A stretch of 64,000 nt of DNA, taken from assembly GCA_023391815.1 (NCBI GenBank), contig JAEWAF010000136.1, positions 111,264 to 175,263 of the forward strand, read 5' to 3'. The stretch is from Pseudomonadota bacterium. GTDB lineage: Bacteria; Pseudomonadota; Gammaproteobacteria; Steroidobacterales; Steroidobacteraceae. The position numbers and the translations under genes were made by a program. The notes beneath the pieces are model-generated. The model was not told the DNA's origin. It did not search any database and saw nothing but the letters and a program-made list of their open reading frames with translations. Positions 8,060-18,117 of this stretch are shown here, piece after piece; position 1 is the first letter of the stretch, and each line of letters starts with the position of its first letter.

Positions 8060-8977
8060 CGCAGCCGCTTCCAGGAAGGCGCAATCTTCGCGAACGGCAG
8101 CTATGAGCTGACAGATACGTGGGAAATCAGTGCGGGCATACGTGCGACTCACAATCGTCAATCCGCCCGGGAAGTCTCGACAGGATCCATGCTGGGAGAG
8201 GCCACGAGTCCGCGCTACAACTCAACGGAAGAATCTCCGGTTACGTACTCGCTGAGTACGCGCTACCGCATGGCTCCCGACACCATGATCTATGCTCGTA
8301 TCGCCACCGGATATCGGCCGGGCGGCAGCAATAACGACAAACTGGGCGTCCCCGGCACATTCGGTGCCGACACACTCGTCAACTACGAGATCGGCTTGAA
8401 GGCACAGTGGCTGGATCGGCGCTTGTTTGCCAACCTGACGGCGTTCTACATCGATTGGCAGGACGTCCAGATCGAGCAGAGCACGCCGACGGGTGTCGGC
8501 TACACGGGGAATGGAGGCAGCGCCGTTAGTCAGGGCATGGAGTGGGACGTTCGTTATGCATTCCCGGTCGGTCTCACCATCGGAGTGAACGGCACCTATT
8601 CGGATGCAAAGCTGACGCAAGATGCGCCCTCCATCGGAGCACGGCACGGCGATCCGCTACCGATCATTCCGCGTTGGGCTGGCAGCGTTACGGCCGATTA
8701 TTCGACAGACATCGGCGATCGTTGTCGAGCGCGGCTCGGGACGAGGTACGGTTATCTCGGAAGCCGAAACACTGAATTTCCAGGCGCGCTCACCAATATC
8801 GTGGTGGATGCTTACGACGTGCTCGATGTGACCGCCGGGCTCTCGTTCGATGGCTGGGACGCGGGGCTCTATATTCGTAACGCCACCGATGCCAAGGCGA
8901 TCATCGCCAACAGCCCCGCCGGGCCGGTGATCCTGCACCCGAGGACGATCGGACTGAGCCTCGATAGATCGTTCTGA
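8060..8977 (+). pseudogene. 3' remnant of a TonB-dependent receptor (C-terminal barrel strands only)
   Basis: From about 8069 the frame encodes typical TonB-receptor barrel sequence: FANGSYELTDTWEISAGIRATHN, IYARIATGYRPGGSNND, VNYEIGLKAQWLDRRLFANLTAFYIDWQDVQI split over several strands, and a C-terminus RTIGLSLDRSF ending in the required Phe. The signal peptide, TonB box, plug domain and at least half of the barrel are absent. No start codon with a ribosome-binding site precedes it, and upstream the frame runs antisense through the EF-hand gene. It is best read as a deletion remnant, about 300 residues out of an expected 750 or so. Confidence 0.8.
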
Positions 8978-9307
8978 TAAGGCCGGCGAACACAACCATG
9001 CACGGCGTGCCGATGCTCACTGCCGACGACTCGACGCGTCTTCGCTTTCTTGATCCAGGCTGCAATTGCTTTTTTCATTGTCATCACGCCGTGAGTACGT
9101 TGTTCGACCAACTGATAGCGAACGTGCTTCACGGTAATGACCTGCTCGCACCACTAGCATCATGAGTGCATTCCAACGGATAGATTCAATGTGAATGTTT
9201 TTATCTTCGATCTGGAGCAAGAAGGTCGAGATAGGGTGAAAGGCAGCAGCGCGGCTGCGTGCGAATACATTGGACGATGATGATGTTTGTGTCGAAGGAG
9301 ACTTGAG
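8978..9307. other. Intergenic, upstream of the autotransporter
   Basis: About 330 bases with lower GC than the flanks near 9060-9200. The stretch presumably holds the autotransporter promoter. AAGGAG seven bases before ATG 9308 is the ribosome-binding site. No other feature is convincing. Confidence 0.4.
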
Positions 9308-12300
9308 ATGAGCCGGAATGAGTTACGTCCCCTGCGCGTGGCAGTCGAACAGGCGTTGCATGCAACGCGCGTGGCGCGCCTGAGTTCACCCGCGAGCGCC
9401 ATTGAACGGCGCCTGCGGGCAGGCGGCTCCTGGACGGCTCTGGCGCTTGCGCCGGTGCTGGTACTCGCATTGCCTCAGTCCGCCGCCGCACAGAACGCAT
9501 GGACGGGTAGCGCGAGCAATGATTGGATGAACGCAAGCAACTGGTCGCCGGGTACGTTGCCCGCCGGGGACGTCACGATCAACACGAACGCACCCAATCC
9601 CACCGTGCTCGGCGTCTCCAGCCCGGCAACGGCGACGATAGGTCATCTGTCGTTGGGCACAACAGCGGGTACGAGCACGCTCACCATTCGGAACGGGAGC
9701 AGCTTGTCCTCGAACATCGCGACGGGCTCCGATTACATTGGGCGAGCTGCGGCAAGCAATGCCACCGTCACCGTAACGGGTCGGAATTCGACCTGGTCTA
9801 CGGCCAACTCTCTCGCTATCGGTGCGGCCAATACCGCTACGGGCACGCTGAACATTTTTGATCGCGCCGCCGTCAACATCGCGAACAACATCAATTTGGG
9901 ACAGACCGCCGGTAACGGCACGGTGAACATAGCGAGTGGCGGTGCGCTCACGACCGGCAACGCAACCATGGGGCAAGCGAACAGCGCAGGCACCGCCAAC
10001 ATTTCCGGTCCCGGGTCGCAGTGGAGCGTGGGAGGATATTTGAGGGTCGGCGCTGGCACGAACGGCACCGGCGTGCTGACAGTGGACAACGGCGGCGCGG
10101 TCATGGCCACTAGCGACATCAACATTGGTGGACCAACCGCGAGTACGCGTGGAACGGGTACTGCCACCATCACCGGCGCTGGCTCGCGACTGATCAGCGG
10201 CGGGGTACTCAATGTCGGCGGCGCCGGAACGGGCACGCTGACGGTTTCCGACGGCGCAGTCGCCACCGCCAACACGGTGGTGATAGCCGCCAGTATCAGC
10301 GGGCTGCAAACTGGAAGAGGCACGTTCAACCTCTTGAGCGGCAGCGCGCTGCAGACACAGGCGCTGACGGGCGGCCCAGGCGTGATGCGTCAAGTCAATT
10401 TCGACAACAGCACGCTGCGCGCGACTGCAAGCAATGCGGCCTTCATCACCGGCTTTAGTGGCACCGAACTCAATATCGCCGCGGGCGGACTCACTCTCGA
10501 CACAGCCGGCTTCGATGTCACCGCAGCCTCGCCTTTCAGTGGCACAGGTGCGCTGACCAAGGTCGGCGAGGGTACGCTGGCCCTGTCGGGCGACAACACG
10601 TACACGGGTGGCACGACGATCGCCGGCGGCACGTTGCAGATCGGCGCTGGCGGAGCCAGCGGCAGTCTCACAGGAAACATCACGAACGAAGGCACGCTCG
10701 CGTTCAATCGTTCGGACGCGATGACATTCGATAATGTGATCTCCGGCAGCGGTGCGGTGACCCAGCTCGGCTCTGGGACGACGGTGCTGACGAGCGAGCA
10801 GGCATACACCGGCGTGACTACCATTTCCGCAGGAACGCTCGCGCTGAGCGGTGCTGGCAGCATCACGGCATCGAGCGGATTGGTGAACGATGGCGTCTTC
10901 GACATCTCCGCGACCGATAGCGGCGCATCGATCACGGCGCTCTCGGGGAGCGGCTCGGTGGTGCTCGGTTCCAAAGCGCTCACGCTCACCGGCCCCACAA
11001 GCTTATTCGCCGGTGTGATCGACGGTGCGTCCGGCACGCTGAACAAAGCCGGTACGGGCATCTGGACGTTTGCTGGCGCGGGCTCTCAGGTTGGCACGCT
11101 CAACCTGCAAGCCGGCACACTGGAGCTGGCGAACGGCGCAAGTCTCGCCGCCCAAAACACAACAATCGCTGCAGGGACGACTCTGCGCAGCGAAGGCGCC
11201 CTGACGGGCAGCATGGGCAACGACACGCTGGCTCTTGTCGGCACGCTCATCGGCAACATGAGCTTTCTCGATGGCGACGATCATGTGCAGGTCGTAGAAG
11301 GCGCCGATTTCTCGCAAGCTGGATTCGACGGCGGCGCTGGAGCGGACACGCTGGAGCTGACCTACGGCGGCGCCTTCAGCTTGCAGAACGCGCCCGCCAC
11401 GACGAACTTCGAGCACCTCATCAAGCGCGGCAACGGGACGTTCACACTTTCGGGGACTGTGGACACGTTTACCGACAGCATCACGGTCGCTGAAGGCAGC
11501 GTGCAACTTTCCGGCGCCAACGTCGTGACGAACGAGTTCCGCATCGAGGCGGGTGTCACGGTCAAGGGCACGGGCTCCCTGAGCGGAAGTTTCATCAATG
11601 CCGGCGTGCTCTCGCCGGGCAACAGTCCAGGCGCGATCCACATCGGTGGCAATTTCACGCAGTCCGCGGGCGGCACGCTGGTGTCGGAGATCACGCGTGC
11701 CGGCACCGACCTGCTCGATATCTCGGGTGCAGCCAACCTCGGCGGCACGCATCGGATCAATGTGGAATATGGTCTATATCTCGACGGCACCACGCACGCG
11801 CTGATTCAAGCGGCTGGCGGCATGAACGGTGACTTCAGCTCCGTGGAGATGAATGCCAGTGCCTTGATGACAGCACAGCGAGAGTTGAGTGCGAACGCGT
11901 TGAGTGTGAGCTTTGCTCGCCAGCCGATCACGAGCGTGACCGATCCGAACAGTGGCCGTGGACGCTTTGCCACCTGGCTCGAAGAGCAGATCAGTGCGGG
12001 CGGCCTCACACAGGAGATGACCGACTACATCGATACGCTGATACAGCAGTCGACCGTGGAGGGCGTCAAGAGCTTGCTGGGCGAGCGCGGTCAGCCGGTC
12101 GCAACTGTCAGTCAGAACAGCATCTCGATCCTTGGCGCCGGCTTTGCGCGGACCGTGTTCGAGCGCTTCACGCTAAGCGACGTGGCGCAGTGTTCGCCCA
12201 CTCAGCAAGGCTCGAGCGATGCGCTCAACTGTTTCTGGGGACACGGGTTGCGAGAGTGGGGGCAGGCGGGCGGCGATTCGCGTTATGACTGGACGAGCGA

Positions 12301-13042
12301 TGGCGGACAGATCGGTGTCGATCGCAGTTTGTCTTCAACGTGGGCCATCGGCGCTACGTTCGGTTACGCCGACACAGGTATTCGCGATCTCTCTGGCGGT
12401 CACAACGAGGTGCGCTCGAAGATCGCAGGTCTGTATGCCAACTACAATCCCGGCCGGTTGAGCCTCGGCGCGATGGCGTTCTACGGCGGCAATGACAACT
12501 CGACTCGCCGCAACGTGTTGGTGGGGGCGAGCTCGCAGCAAGCACGTGCAGATTTCGACACCGACAGCTACGGCGCCGGTATCCGTCTGAGCTATCGCGT
12601 GACGAGCGAAGCGGGCCCGTTGGTGCGGCCGTTCATCGAAGCGTTCTACGATCACATCGACGGCGCGGAGTTCAGCGAACGCGATGCGGGTGAAGGCAAC
12701 TTGAGCGGACGCGTGCATGGCCGCGACGGGCTGCGTGGCACGCTGGGCTTGCAGCTGGCGGACAACTTCGAAGGCTACGGCCAGGTGTTCCGGCCGGCAC
12801 TCGAAGTCGGTGTGGCACATCAATTCGAGGATGATCGCTCGACGCTCGATTTGCAGCCGTTCAGTAACATGCCTGCGTTCCGAACGTCCGGACCGGCGCT
12901 CGATCGCACGGCCTACATCGCTCGCGCCTCGCTCAATGTGTCACTCGGAGCGAATGCCTCGATGGCGCTCGGCTATGGAGGTGAGTTCGCGGACGATTAT
13001 TCGCAGCACGGGGGCAATTTGAGCTTCCATATGGCGTGGTAA
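9308..13042 (+). CDS. Type Va autotransporter with beta-helical passenger
   Basis: A 1244-residue protein. A long N-terminal region of about 60 residues ends in a hydrophobic stretch and an ASP-type cleavage site (LVLALPQSAAAQ). The passenger (about 62-960) is Gly/Thr/Ser/Asn-rich with repeated LTVDNGGAV, GTLTVSDGA units and autotransporter-associated strand repeats (GEGTLALSGDNTYTGGTTIAGGTLQIG). After a stabilising segment (GSLSGSFINAGVLSPGNSPG) comes the translocator barrel at about 970-1244, beginning near CFWGHGLREWGQ and ending LSFHMAW. The final residue is Trp rather than the more common Phe. No protease triad is visible, so adhesion or autoaggregation is more likely than enzyme activity. 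Start chosen from AAGGAG seven bases upstream. Confidence 0.93.
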   Translation: MSRNELRPLRVAVEQALHATRVARLSSPASAIERRLRAGGSWTALALAPVLVLALPQSAAAQNAWTGSASNDWMNASNWSPGTLPAGDVTINTNAPNPTVLGVSSPATATIGHLSLGTTAGTSTLTIRNGSSLSSNIATGSDYIGRAAASNATVTVTGRNSTWSTANSLAIGAANTATGTLNIFDRAAVNIANNINLGQTAGNGTVNIASGGALTTGNATMGQANSAGTANISGPGSQWSVGGYLRVGAGTNGTGVLTVDNGGAVMATSDINIGGPTASTRGTGTATITGAGSRLISGGVLNVGGAGTGTLTVSDGAVATANTVVIAASISGLQTGRGTFNLLSGSALQTQALTGGPGVMRQVNFDNSTLRATASNAAFITGFSGTELNIAAGGLTLDTAGFDVTAASPFSGTGALTKVGEGTLALSGDNTYTGGTTIAGGTLQIGAGGASGSLTGNITNEGTLAFNRSDAMTFDNVISGSGAVTQLGSGTTVLTSEQAYTGVTTISAGTLALSGAGSITASSGLVNDGVFDISATDSGASITALSGSGSVVLGSKALTLTGPTSLFAGVIDGASGTLNKAGTGIWTFAGAGSQVGTLNLQAGTLELANGASLAAQNTTIAAGTTLRSEGALTGSMGNDTLALVGTLIGNMSFLDGDDHVQVVEGADFSQAGFDGGAGADTLELTYGGAFSLQNAPATTNFEHLIKRGNGTFTLSGTVDTFTDSITVAEGSVQLSGANVVTNEFRIEAGVTVKGTGSLSGSFINAGVLSPGNSPGAIHIGGNFTQSAGGTLVSEITRAGTDLLDISGAANLGGTHRINVEYGLYLDGTTHALIQAAGGMNGDFSSVEMNASALMTAQRELSANALSVSFARQPITSVTDPNSGRGRFATWLEEQISAGGLTQEMTDYIDTLIQQSTVEGVKSLLGERGQPVATVSQNSISILGAGFARTVFERFTLSDVAQCSPTQQGSSDALNCFWGHGLREWGQAGGDSRYDWTSDGGQIGVDRSLSSTWAIGATFGYADTGIRDLSGGHNEVRSKIAGLYANYNPGRLSLGAMAFYGGNDNSTRRNVLVGASSQQARADFDTDSYGAGIRLSYRVTSEAGPLVRPFIEAFYDHIDGAEFSERDAGEGNLSGRVHGRDGLRGTLGLQLADNFEGYGQVFRPALEVGVAHQFEDDRSTLDLQPFSNMPAFRTSGPALDRTAYIARASLNVSLGANASMALGYGGEFADDYSQHGGNLSFHMAW

Positions 13043-13320
13043 GTAGCAGTACGTCATTGGATTAAATCGCCGAGTGGACCTGGTTTGTTCGGCACACCAG
13101 GAACGGGCGCGGGCTCGCAGAACGCGGGCTCGCGCTCAAGGCCGATGAAATGCTTTATGCCGCCGTCGCGTGAAACTTCCGACGGACTTCCAACACGGAG
13201 TCAGTGAGGCAGCACGATCCATTACACGTCGGCGCATTTCGGAGTCCAGGCTTCGGCTGTGAGCTTGAATCGACGATGGTTGCCTTCCTTGTGTCTCGGA
13301 TGTTTGGCCTATGGCCACGC

Positions 13321-14934
13321 TTACCGGGTAGGCACGTGCGCAGCCATCTGGGACGGCAACGAATAGATCGCGACGTTTGCCGGGCCCGAGTCGGTTTTCA
13401 GAATCTCACCCTTCATCCCCGCGGCCACTGCAACGTACTGCTTCTCGTCGATCAGATACGTGACGATCCCGCCGCCGACGGGACCACCGGCCTTGGTTTG
13501 ATACAGAACTTTGCCGGAAGCGCCGTCGAAGGCGAGCAGGTTGCCCTCGAGATCGCCGCTGAACACCACACCGCTCGCGGTCGGGGTGATGGCGGCGACC
13601 ATCGGCAAGGACGAGTGATATCTCCAGAGCACCTTTCCAGAATCGGCATCCACCGCATACAGCCAACCGGAGCGGCCCTCGAGCGGCGAGTCGCCGAATC
13701 CGTTGCTGGAGCCAAGGAACGGCTTGCCCGGTTCGTGCTGCAACGTCTCGGGTCCGCCAAGCTTGATGGTTGTGCACCAGTCGATCGAATTGACGTACAG
13801 CGCATTCTGCGCGGGTGAATAAGCAGGTCCATACCAGTTCACACCGCCTTGCGTGCCCGGGCAGAAGCGCGTGCCCTCCGGCGTGATCGGCGCCTCGACG
13901 TTCTCGATGGTGGTCACAGGTACTTGCCAGGCGACTTTGCGGAGATTGCGATCGAGCGCGTAGAGATAACCGTTCTTGCCACCCACGGCGACCAGCTTCG
14001 TGCCGGCCTTGGACGTGATCAGCACCGGACTCGCGGCGATGTCCCAATCGTGAATATCGTTCTTCGCGAATTGATGACTCGCACGCAGTTCACCTGTCCT
14101 CGCATCCAGTTTCAACACGGAGCATGTATGCAAGTTGTCACCCGGTCGATAATTCCCGGCGAAGTCGGGGCCCGGATTGCCGGTCGGAACGTAGAGGCTG
14201 CCTTCGGTGGGATCGAGCGCGAATGAGCTGTACATGCCGCCGCCCGCGCGCACTTTTGTTTTATCCGCGGGCCAGGTCTTGAGCGCCGGACCAGTCGAAG
14301 GAATGACGTCGAAATTCCACAGCTGCTTGCCATCCTTCAGGTCGAATGCCTTGACGTGACCCGTCGCGCCGACATCGCTGCCCGAGTTGCCGATGTACAG
14401 CTTGTTCTCCCAGATGATCGGCGCGACGGTGAGGTATTCGCCCTTCGCGCTATCGAAGGCTGTGATATCTGCGAGCAGTCTGCCGGAGCTCGCATCGAGC
14501 ACGATGACATGTGCATCGGGCGTGCCGCGATACAGTCGCCCTTGGTGCCACGCGAGACCCCGCACGGGCGTACCCAGCCCCATGCTCTTGGGCGAGTATT
14601 TGTGCGTCCATAACGACTTTCCAGTCGTTGCGTCGATCGCGTAGGTGCTCGTTGCCGTCGTGACGAACAGCCGACCCTCGGCGACGATGGGATTGGTTTG
14701 AAACGATGTCGTCTCCGGCAGTTCGTAACGGCCGACCTCCTGGAGCGAACCGACATTCTCGCGCGTAATCTGTTTCAAGGGAGAGTAACGATCGCCGTAA
14801 TAGTCGCCGTTGTACATGCGCCAGTCGACGGGTGCGTTCGACTCCGCGGCGCGCGCCTGCAGTGTCAGCACAATCAGGGGCGCGATAGTCGAGAATGCGG
14901 TCAGGCGTGAAGTCAGAAATCTAGAGCGAGGCAT
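13321..14934 (-). CDS. Periplasmic PQQ-type quinoprotein dehydrogenase (beta-propeller)
   Basis: A 537-residue protein with a Sec signal (MPRSRFLTSRLTAFSTIAPLIVLTLQARAAE) and eight-bladed propeller repeats. Typical blade motifs are DATTGKSLWTHKY, DLKDGKQLWNFD, DARTGELRASHQ and DSGKVLWRYHSS. The N-terminal DWRMYNGDYYGDRYSPLKQIT is the standard opening of PQQ alcohol/glucose dehydrogenases, and DIHDWDIAASPVL carries the Asp pair expected near the active site. No CXXCH haem motif and no membrane domain are present, so electrons would leave through a separate cytochrome. It is shorter than methanol-dehydrogenase subunits. Substrate cannot be told. It stands alone, convergent with the autotransporter. 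Confidence 0.85.
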   Translation of the reverse strand: MPRSRFLTSRLTAFSTIAPLIVLTLQARAAESNAPVDWRMYNGDYYGDRYSPLKQITRENVGSLQEVGRYELPETTSFQTNPIVAEGRLFVTTATSTYAIDATTGKSLWTHKYSPKSMGLGTPVRGLAWHQGRLYRGTPDAHVIVLDASSGRLLADITAFDSAKGEYLTVAPIIWENKLYIGNSGSDVGATGHVKAFDLKDGKQLWNFDVIPSTGPALKTWPADKTKVRAGGGMYSSFALDPTEGSLYVPTGNPGPDFAGNYRPGDNLHTCSVLKLDARTGELRASHQFAKNDIHDWDIAASPVLITSKAGTKLVAVGGKNGYLYALDRNLRKVAWQVPVTTIENVEAPITPEGTRFCPGTQGGVNWYGPAYSPAQNALYVNSIDWCTTIKLGGPETLQHEPGKPFLGSSNGFGDSPLEGRSGWLYAVDADSGKVLWRYHSSLPMVAAITPTASGVVFSGDLEGNLLAFDGASGKVLYQTKAGGPVGGGIVTYLIDEKQYVAVAAGMKGEILKTDSGPANVAIYSLPSQMAAHVPTR

Positions 14935-15388
14935 AACAGCATCCTCGGCGAGAGATCGACGGGTCTACACCAATCGCAGGCGAGGATGCACCCGCATAAG
15001 TACGTGAACGAAACTTAGGCGCCAGTGGCAAGTGGCCCCGCACAGTCGAGATGACAATCGAGCTCAATAGGCGAACGATCGGAGTGCATTCGGACTGCCG
15101 ATGAGCGGGTTGTACGACGCTAGTGTTCGCTCACTGAAAAGCGTTGGCCACCGACTCTGCGGGACTGAAGAAGCGCCTGTGGGATCGATAACTTCGCATG
15201 GATGGACGCCAGGTGCCGACAAAGAACTCGACAAGGAGATTTAACAACTTATCCTTGGTTGTTCGAGATCCTGTCGAACCGGCGGCTCCAGGCAAAGTGG
15301 GCCGAAACCATCGCGACGCGCACGCGGCGCTTCATCGGACAACTTCCTCGGCCGAAACCCGCAACGCGCCGCGAATCGCGGCGCTGAC
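14935..15388. other. Intergenic stretch of about 450 bases, no supported gene
   Basis: Two short plus-strand frames (15198-15548 and 15202-15387) have an AAGGAG nearby, but their products are Arg-rich with no recognisable motif, and the first runs antisense into the next gene. The region should contain the promoter of the quinoprotein gene. Nothing else is evident. Confidence 0.4.
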
Positions 15389-16021
15389 TCACTTCGATCG
15401 TCGCAACAGCGCGCCTGAAGCGAGAGCTGCAGCGGCGGCAAGCTTGTGTTTGGCCTGCCAAGGCGGCCCCACGGACTTACCCATCGTGGTGAGAAATTTG
15501 TCGATGTCTTTGCAATCTAGCGAGGCGGCGGCCTGCCCGAACACCTGATCGCGGTCGTACCAATTCACGGACCATCCGCGGGCCTCTGCAGCCGTCGCTA
15601 GAGCTTCTCGATACATCACGGAGTCCGCGACGTTGGCCGCGCGAGTGTCTTTGATTCTCTCCAGCGTCGTGGGCGGAAGAGTGGGGCAGACGCGGATCGC
15701 GATGCTGTCGATCGCCACGGGCACCGCCGATGCCAATTGCTCGAGGCATTCGCGTGCGCCACTGGCCGCCGCTTCGCGCACGCGGTCCACGAGCGCCACG
15801 GCGTCCGGCAGAGAAATCGAGCGAGCCCACGGGCTATCGGTGTAACGACCCACCGCCCACGACCCTTCGTGATGGTAGGGATGCGTCGGCAAATCGTGTG
15901 TCAGGTCCACACTGCGCCGGTCGAGCAATTCGCCGCGCCGATCGATGGTGACGAACACCGCCGAATTACCATGCTCGACGACTCCGACCGTTGCGGCATG
16001 CTGGGCTCGCGCTTTTGCCAC
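15389..16021 (-). CDS. Conserved hypothetical protein (VGVVEHG...GSWAVGRY family)
   Basis: A GTG at 16021-16019 with GGGAG six bases upstream starts a 210-residue protein. A longer frame to 16096 exists only because it runs into the integrase remnant. The sequence contains VGVVEHGNSAVFVTIDRRGELLD, LPTHPYHHEGSWAVGRY, IAIRVCPTLPPTT and ADSVMYREALATAAEARGW. These blocks recall a family of unnamed proteins in proteobacteria and actinobacteria with a possible RNase H-like fold. There is no signal peptide. The His-rich HPYHHEGSW segment and VMYREAL helix are the most conserved-looking parts. Function unknown; the position next to a decayed integrase suggests cargo of a former mobile element. Confidence 0.65.
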   Translation of the reverse strand: MAKARAQHAATVGVVEHGNSAVFVTIDRRGELLDRRSVDLTHDLPTHPYHHEGSWAVGRYTDSPWARSISLPDAVALVDRVREAAASGARECLEQLASAVPVAIDSIAIRVCPTLPPTTLERIKDTRAANVADSVMYREALATAAEARGWSVNWYDRDQVFGQAAASLDCKDIDKFLTTMGKSVGPPWQAKHKLAAAAALASGALLRRSK

Positions 16022-16071
16022 GGGCTTCTCCCTCTGTTCGTGCTTGGATCCATTGACTTGGCGGTCCGATT

Positions 16072-16684
16072 CTAGTTGAAACCGAACGTCGTGCATTCAC
16101 GGCCGAAGTAGTCATCGAGCTTGACCAGCTCTTCGGACGTTGGCCGGCGTTCACGGCGTCGGCTCTTGCCGATCAGGCGAAGCTCGCGACAGGCATTCCG
16201 GGCGTCATCGACCACGCTTGGGTTGACCGGCAGGCCGCTGACGCTCTCAGCAGCACGCAGAACCACGCCGATCCATGTCAGATCGTTGGCGACTGCAGCG
16301 GGTGCCGCGCCTTTCGCTCGATACGACCGGATGTGATCAACGAGGTTGCTGCCTCCAGAAACATCGCATCGGCTTCGCCGATAGGATGCTTTTCAAGGAA
16401 CAGCAGCTGGGCCTGCTTGCTCCGTTGCCACTTCGAAATGTGCTCGAAGCTGTCGATGTACCACCGGATGAGTTTGGCCAGCTTGGTGGAGGGCTGCTGT
16501 GCGCGGGAGAGGGCCGTGGGGTTCTCCAGGGCGACTTCGCGATGCTTGCCCCATCGCTCCGCAGCCGACCGGTGCGTGAAGGTCTTGGCCCTCTGGTAAG
16601 CATCTTGCCGTTGCGTCGGATTCGGACGATTGCCGTATAGCGCAGAGAGCCGTCGGCCTGCTTTCTCAACTTGATATAGGGCAT
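16072..16684 (-). pseudogene. Tyrosine integrase pseudogene, two frameshifts and no catalytic domain
   Basis: An ATG at 16684 with GAGGTAA upstream starts MPYIKLRKQADGSLRYTAIV, a typical integrase N-terminal arm domain. Near 16590 the frame must shift to continue as RAKTFTHRSAAERWGKHREVALE, and near 16345 it must shift again to continue as LVDHIRSYRAKGAAPAAVANDL and RRRERRPTSEELVKLDDYF, the core-binding domain. The frame then stops at 16072, where the catalytic domain with its Arg...His-x-x-Arg...Tyr residues should begin. The gene is therefore inactive. It shows that an integrative element once sat here; the conserved hypothetical gene follows the truncation point directly. Confidence 0.85.
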
Positions 16685-16697
16685 GGTAGGCTTACCT

Positions 16698-16737
16698 CGG
16701 GGCGACAAGCGGTTTATGTCGCCTTTTTGTCGCCCCG
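16698..16737. repeat. Inverted repeat in front of the integrase remnant
   Basis: CGGGGCGACAA (16698-16708) is matched by TTGTCGCCCCG (16727-16737), an 11-base perfect inverted repeat with an 18-base loop that contains a further GTCGCC. It lies directly upstream of the integrase ribosome-binding site. It could be an operator for the integrase, an arm-type integrase site, or a hairpin. Confidence 0.6.
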
Positions 16738-17334
16738 GCAACTCATATACTCCCCTCAAACCGCTGAGATTCAGCCCGAACATCCTGAATGGAAAACCCT
16801 GGAAAAATAGGCATCTCGAACGAGATTTCCAGCCTTTCAAGGGCTCGGAAGGTGAGCGTAGCACCAATGATGGATGGGATCGGTAGTTGGCGTTAGTATT
16901 TTGGAAACATCAGCTTACGTGATCGTAACAACGGCTCGGGACGATCTGGGGACAACGCGAAAGCCTACAGCAAACGAAGAACTCGCATCACACAGCATCA
17001 CTGTATCTCAGATGTTTTCGCGACACCATGCGACTAGATGCGACAGGCCGCGACCCTGCTCTACCGGAGAGTTTCAACCAGCCGTCGCTGCCGAGGTAGT
17101 CGCGACAGTTCGCCACACGGTGCGACACCGGGGAACGAGCGAAACATAGAAGGTGGGCCTCGCATGAAATCACGCCGGTAGTTAGACCAGACTCGGTCCT
17201 TACACGGCTTCATCGACAAGTCTACGCCGCAAGCATTGCACTTTCGAATCGATCCGAACTGAGACAGTTCGCCGCTTACCGCGGCGAGTCGCGACACTCA
17301 GCAGGATTGATCGAATGCGACCAACGTATCGATC
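16738..17334. other. Intergenic stretch behind the integrase remnant, no gene seen
   Basis: About 600 bases with short frames on both strands, none with motif or ribosome-binding site. The region is slightly AT-richer than its surroundings, fitting a degenerate former mobile element. No tRNA or clear attachment repeat is visible. Confidence 0.4.
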
Positions 17335-17353
17335 AACACTATCGTGTAATCGC
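17335..17353 (+). promoter_or_regulatory. Candidate regulon operator, copy 1
   Basis: AACACTATCGTGTAATCGC matches the shared consensus GATACCWTSGTGTMATCGC at most positions. It ends 55 bases before the ATG of the lipoprotein gene at 17409, the distance seen at most other copies. It is the leftmost copy noticed. Confidence 0.55.
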
Positions 17354-17408
17354 CGTCGACGGGCGCCGTTTGGTTTCATGACTCCCCAGCAAGAGGGAGC
17401 CCGGAATC

Positions 17409-18089
17409 ATGAAATCAACGATGCGCATTCTCCTGGTCGGCATGGTCGGCTCGCTCGCCGCTTGTGCTTCGACCACGTTCACCTCCACTTGGAAAGCCCC
17501 CGACGCACAAGCGCTGGATCCGCGAGGGCACAAGATCGCGGCGGCCTTCATCAGTTCGGATGAGGCGGGCAGACATGTGGCCGAAGATGTTCTGGTCCGG
17601 AAGTTGGTCGAGCACGGGGCGCAGGGAGTCGCGACCTATTCACTGATTCCGACCGCAGAGCTCGCAGATATGAGCATCGTCAAACAACGGCTCGCTGAAG
17701 CTGGCGTCGACGGTGTGCTCACCGTGCGAGTGATCGACGAAAGGGAAAAGACAACGATCAGCCTTGGCGGTCCCAGCCCGGCCTTCGATCCGTACTACTG
17801 GAGCTTCTCGGGGTATTGGGGCTACGGCTGGGGTTATCCATACGAACCCGCGCGCGTGACAACCGATACGGTGTTACGCGTAGAAACGCTTGTTTATTCG
17901 CTCGATCGCGATGAGTTGCTCTGGGCGGGTACCAGCCGAACGGTGAACCCCAGCAATCTGGAGAAATTTGTTGCACGGCTCGCCGACCAAACAGCGAAGC
18001 AGATGATGCAGCAGGGCGTGCTCGCCACGACGCTCGGCCTGGAGCCTCCATTCGGCCTTCTGGCGCAGTCCAACGCGCTTGCGCCGTGA
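17409..18089 (+). CDS. DUF4136-like outer-membrane lipoprotein
   Basis: A 226-residue protein with lipoprotein signal MKSTMRILLVGMVGSLAAC (lipobox LAAC). Then comes TTFTSTWKAPDA, an opening typical of DUF4136-like lipoproteins, and a segment on turnover of isoforms (VKQRLAEAGVDGVLTVRVIDE). A Tyr/Trp/Gly-rich loop (YWSFSGYWGYGWGYPYEP) follows, then VETLVYSLDRDELLWAGTSRT. The fold class is known in many proteobacteria but without a proven function. An operator copy lies 55 bases upstream and an AraC-type gene follows after 28 bases, so the two may be cotranscribed. Confidence 0.75.
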   Translation: MKSTMRILLVGMVGSLAACASTTFTSTWKAPDAQALDPRGHKIAAAFISSDEAGRHVAEDVLVRKLVEHGAQGVATYSLIPTAELADMSIVKQRLAEAGVDGVLTVRVIDEREKTTISLGGPSPAFDPYYWSFSGYWGYGWGYPYEPARVTTDTVLRVETLVYSLDRDELLWAGTSRTVNPSNLEKFVARLADQTAKQMMQQGVLATTLGLEPPFGLLAQSNALAP

Positions 18090-18117
18090 TCCCAACCATC
18101 CAATCGGTGCAAGCGTC

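Noticed and set aside
9386..10393. Long minus-strand frames opposite the autotransporter passenger
   Set aside because: They arise from the repetitive Gly/Thr-rich passenger codons and have no start signal or motif.
16275..16640. Plus-strand frame across the integrase remnant
   Set aside because: The minus strand reads as integrase in three frames; the plus-strand frame shows no family pattern.
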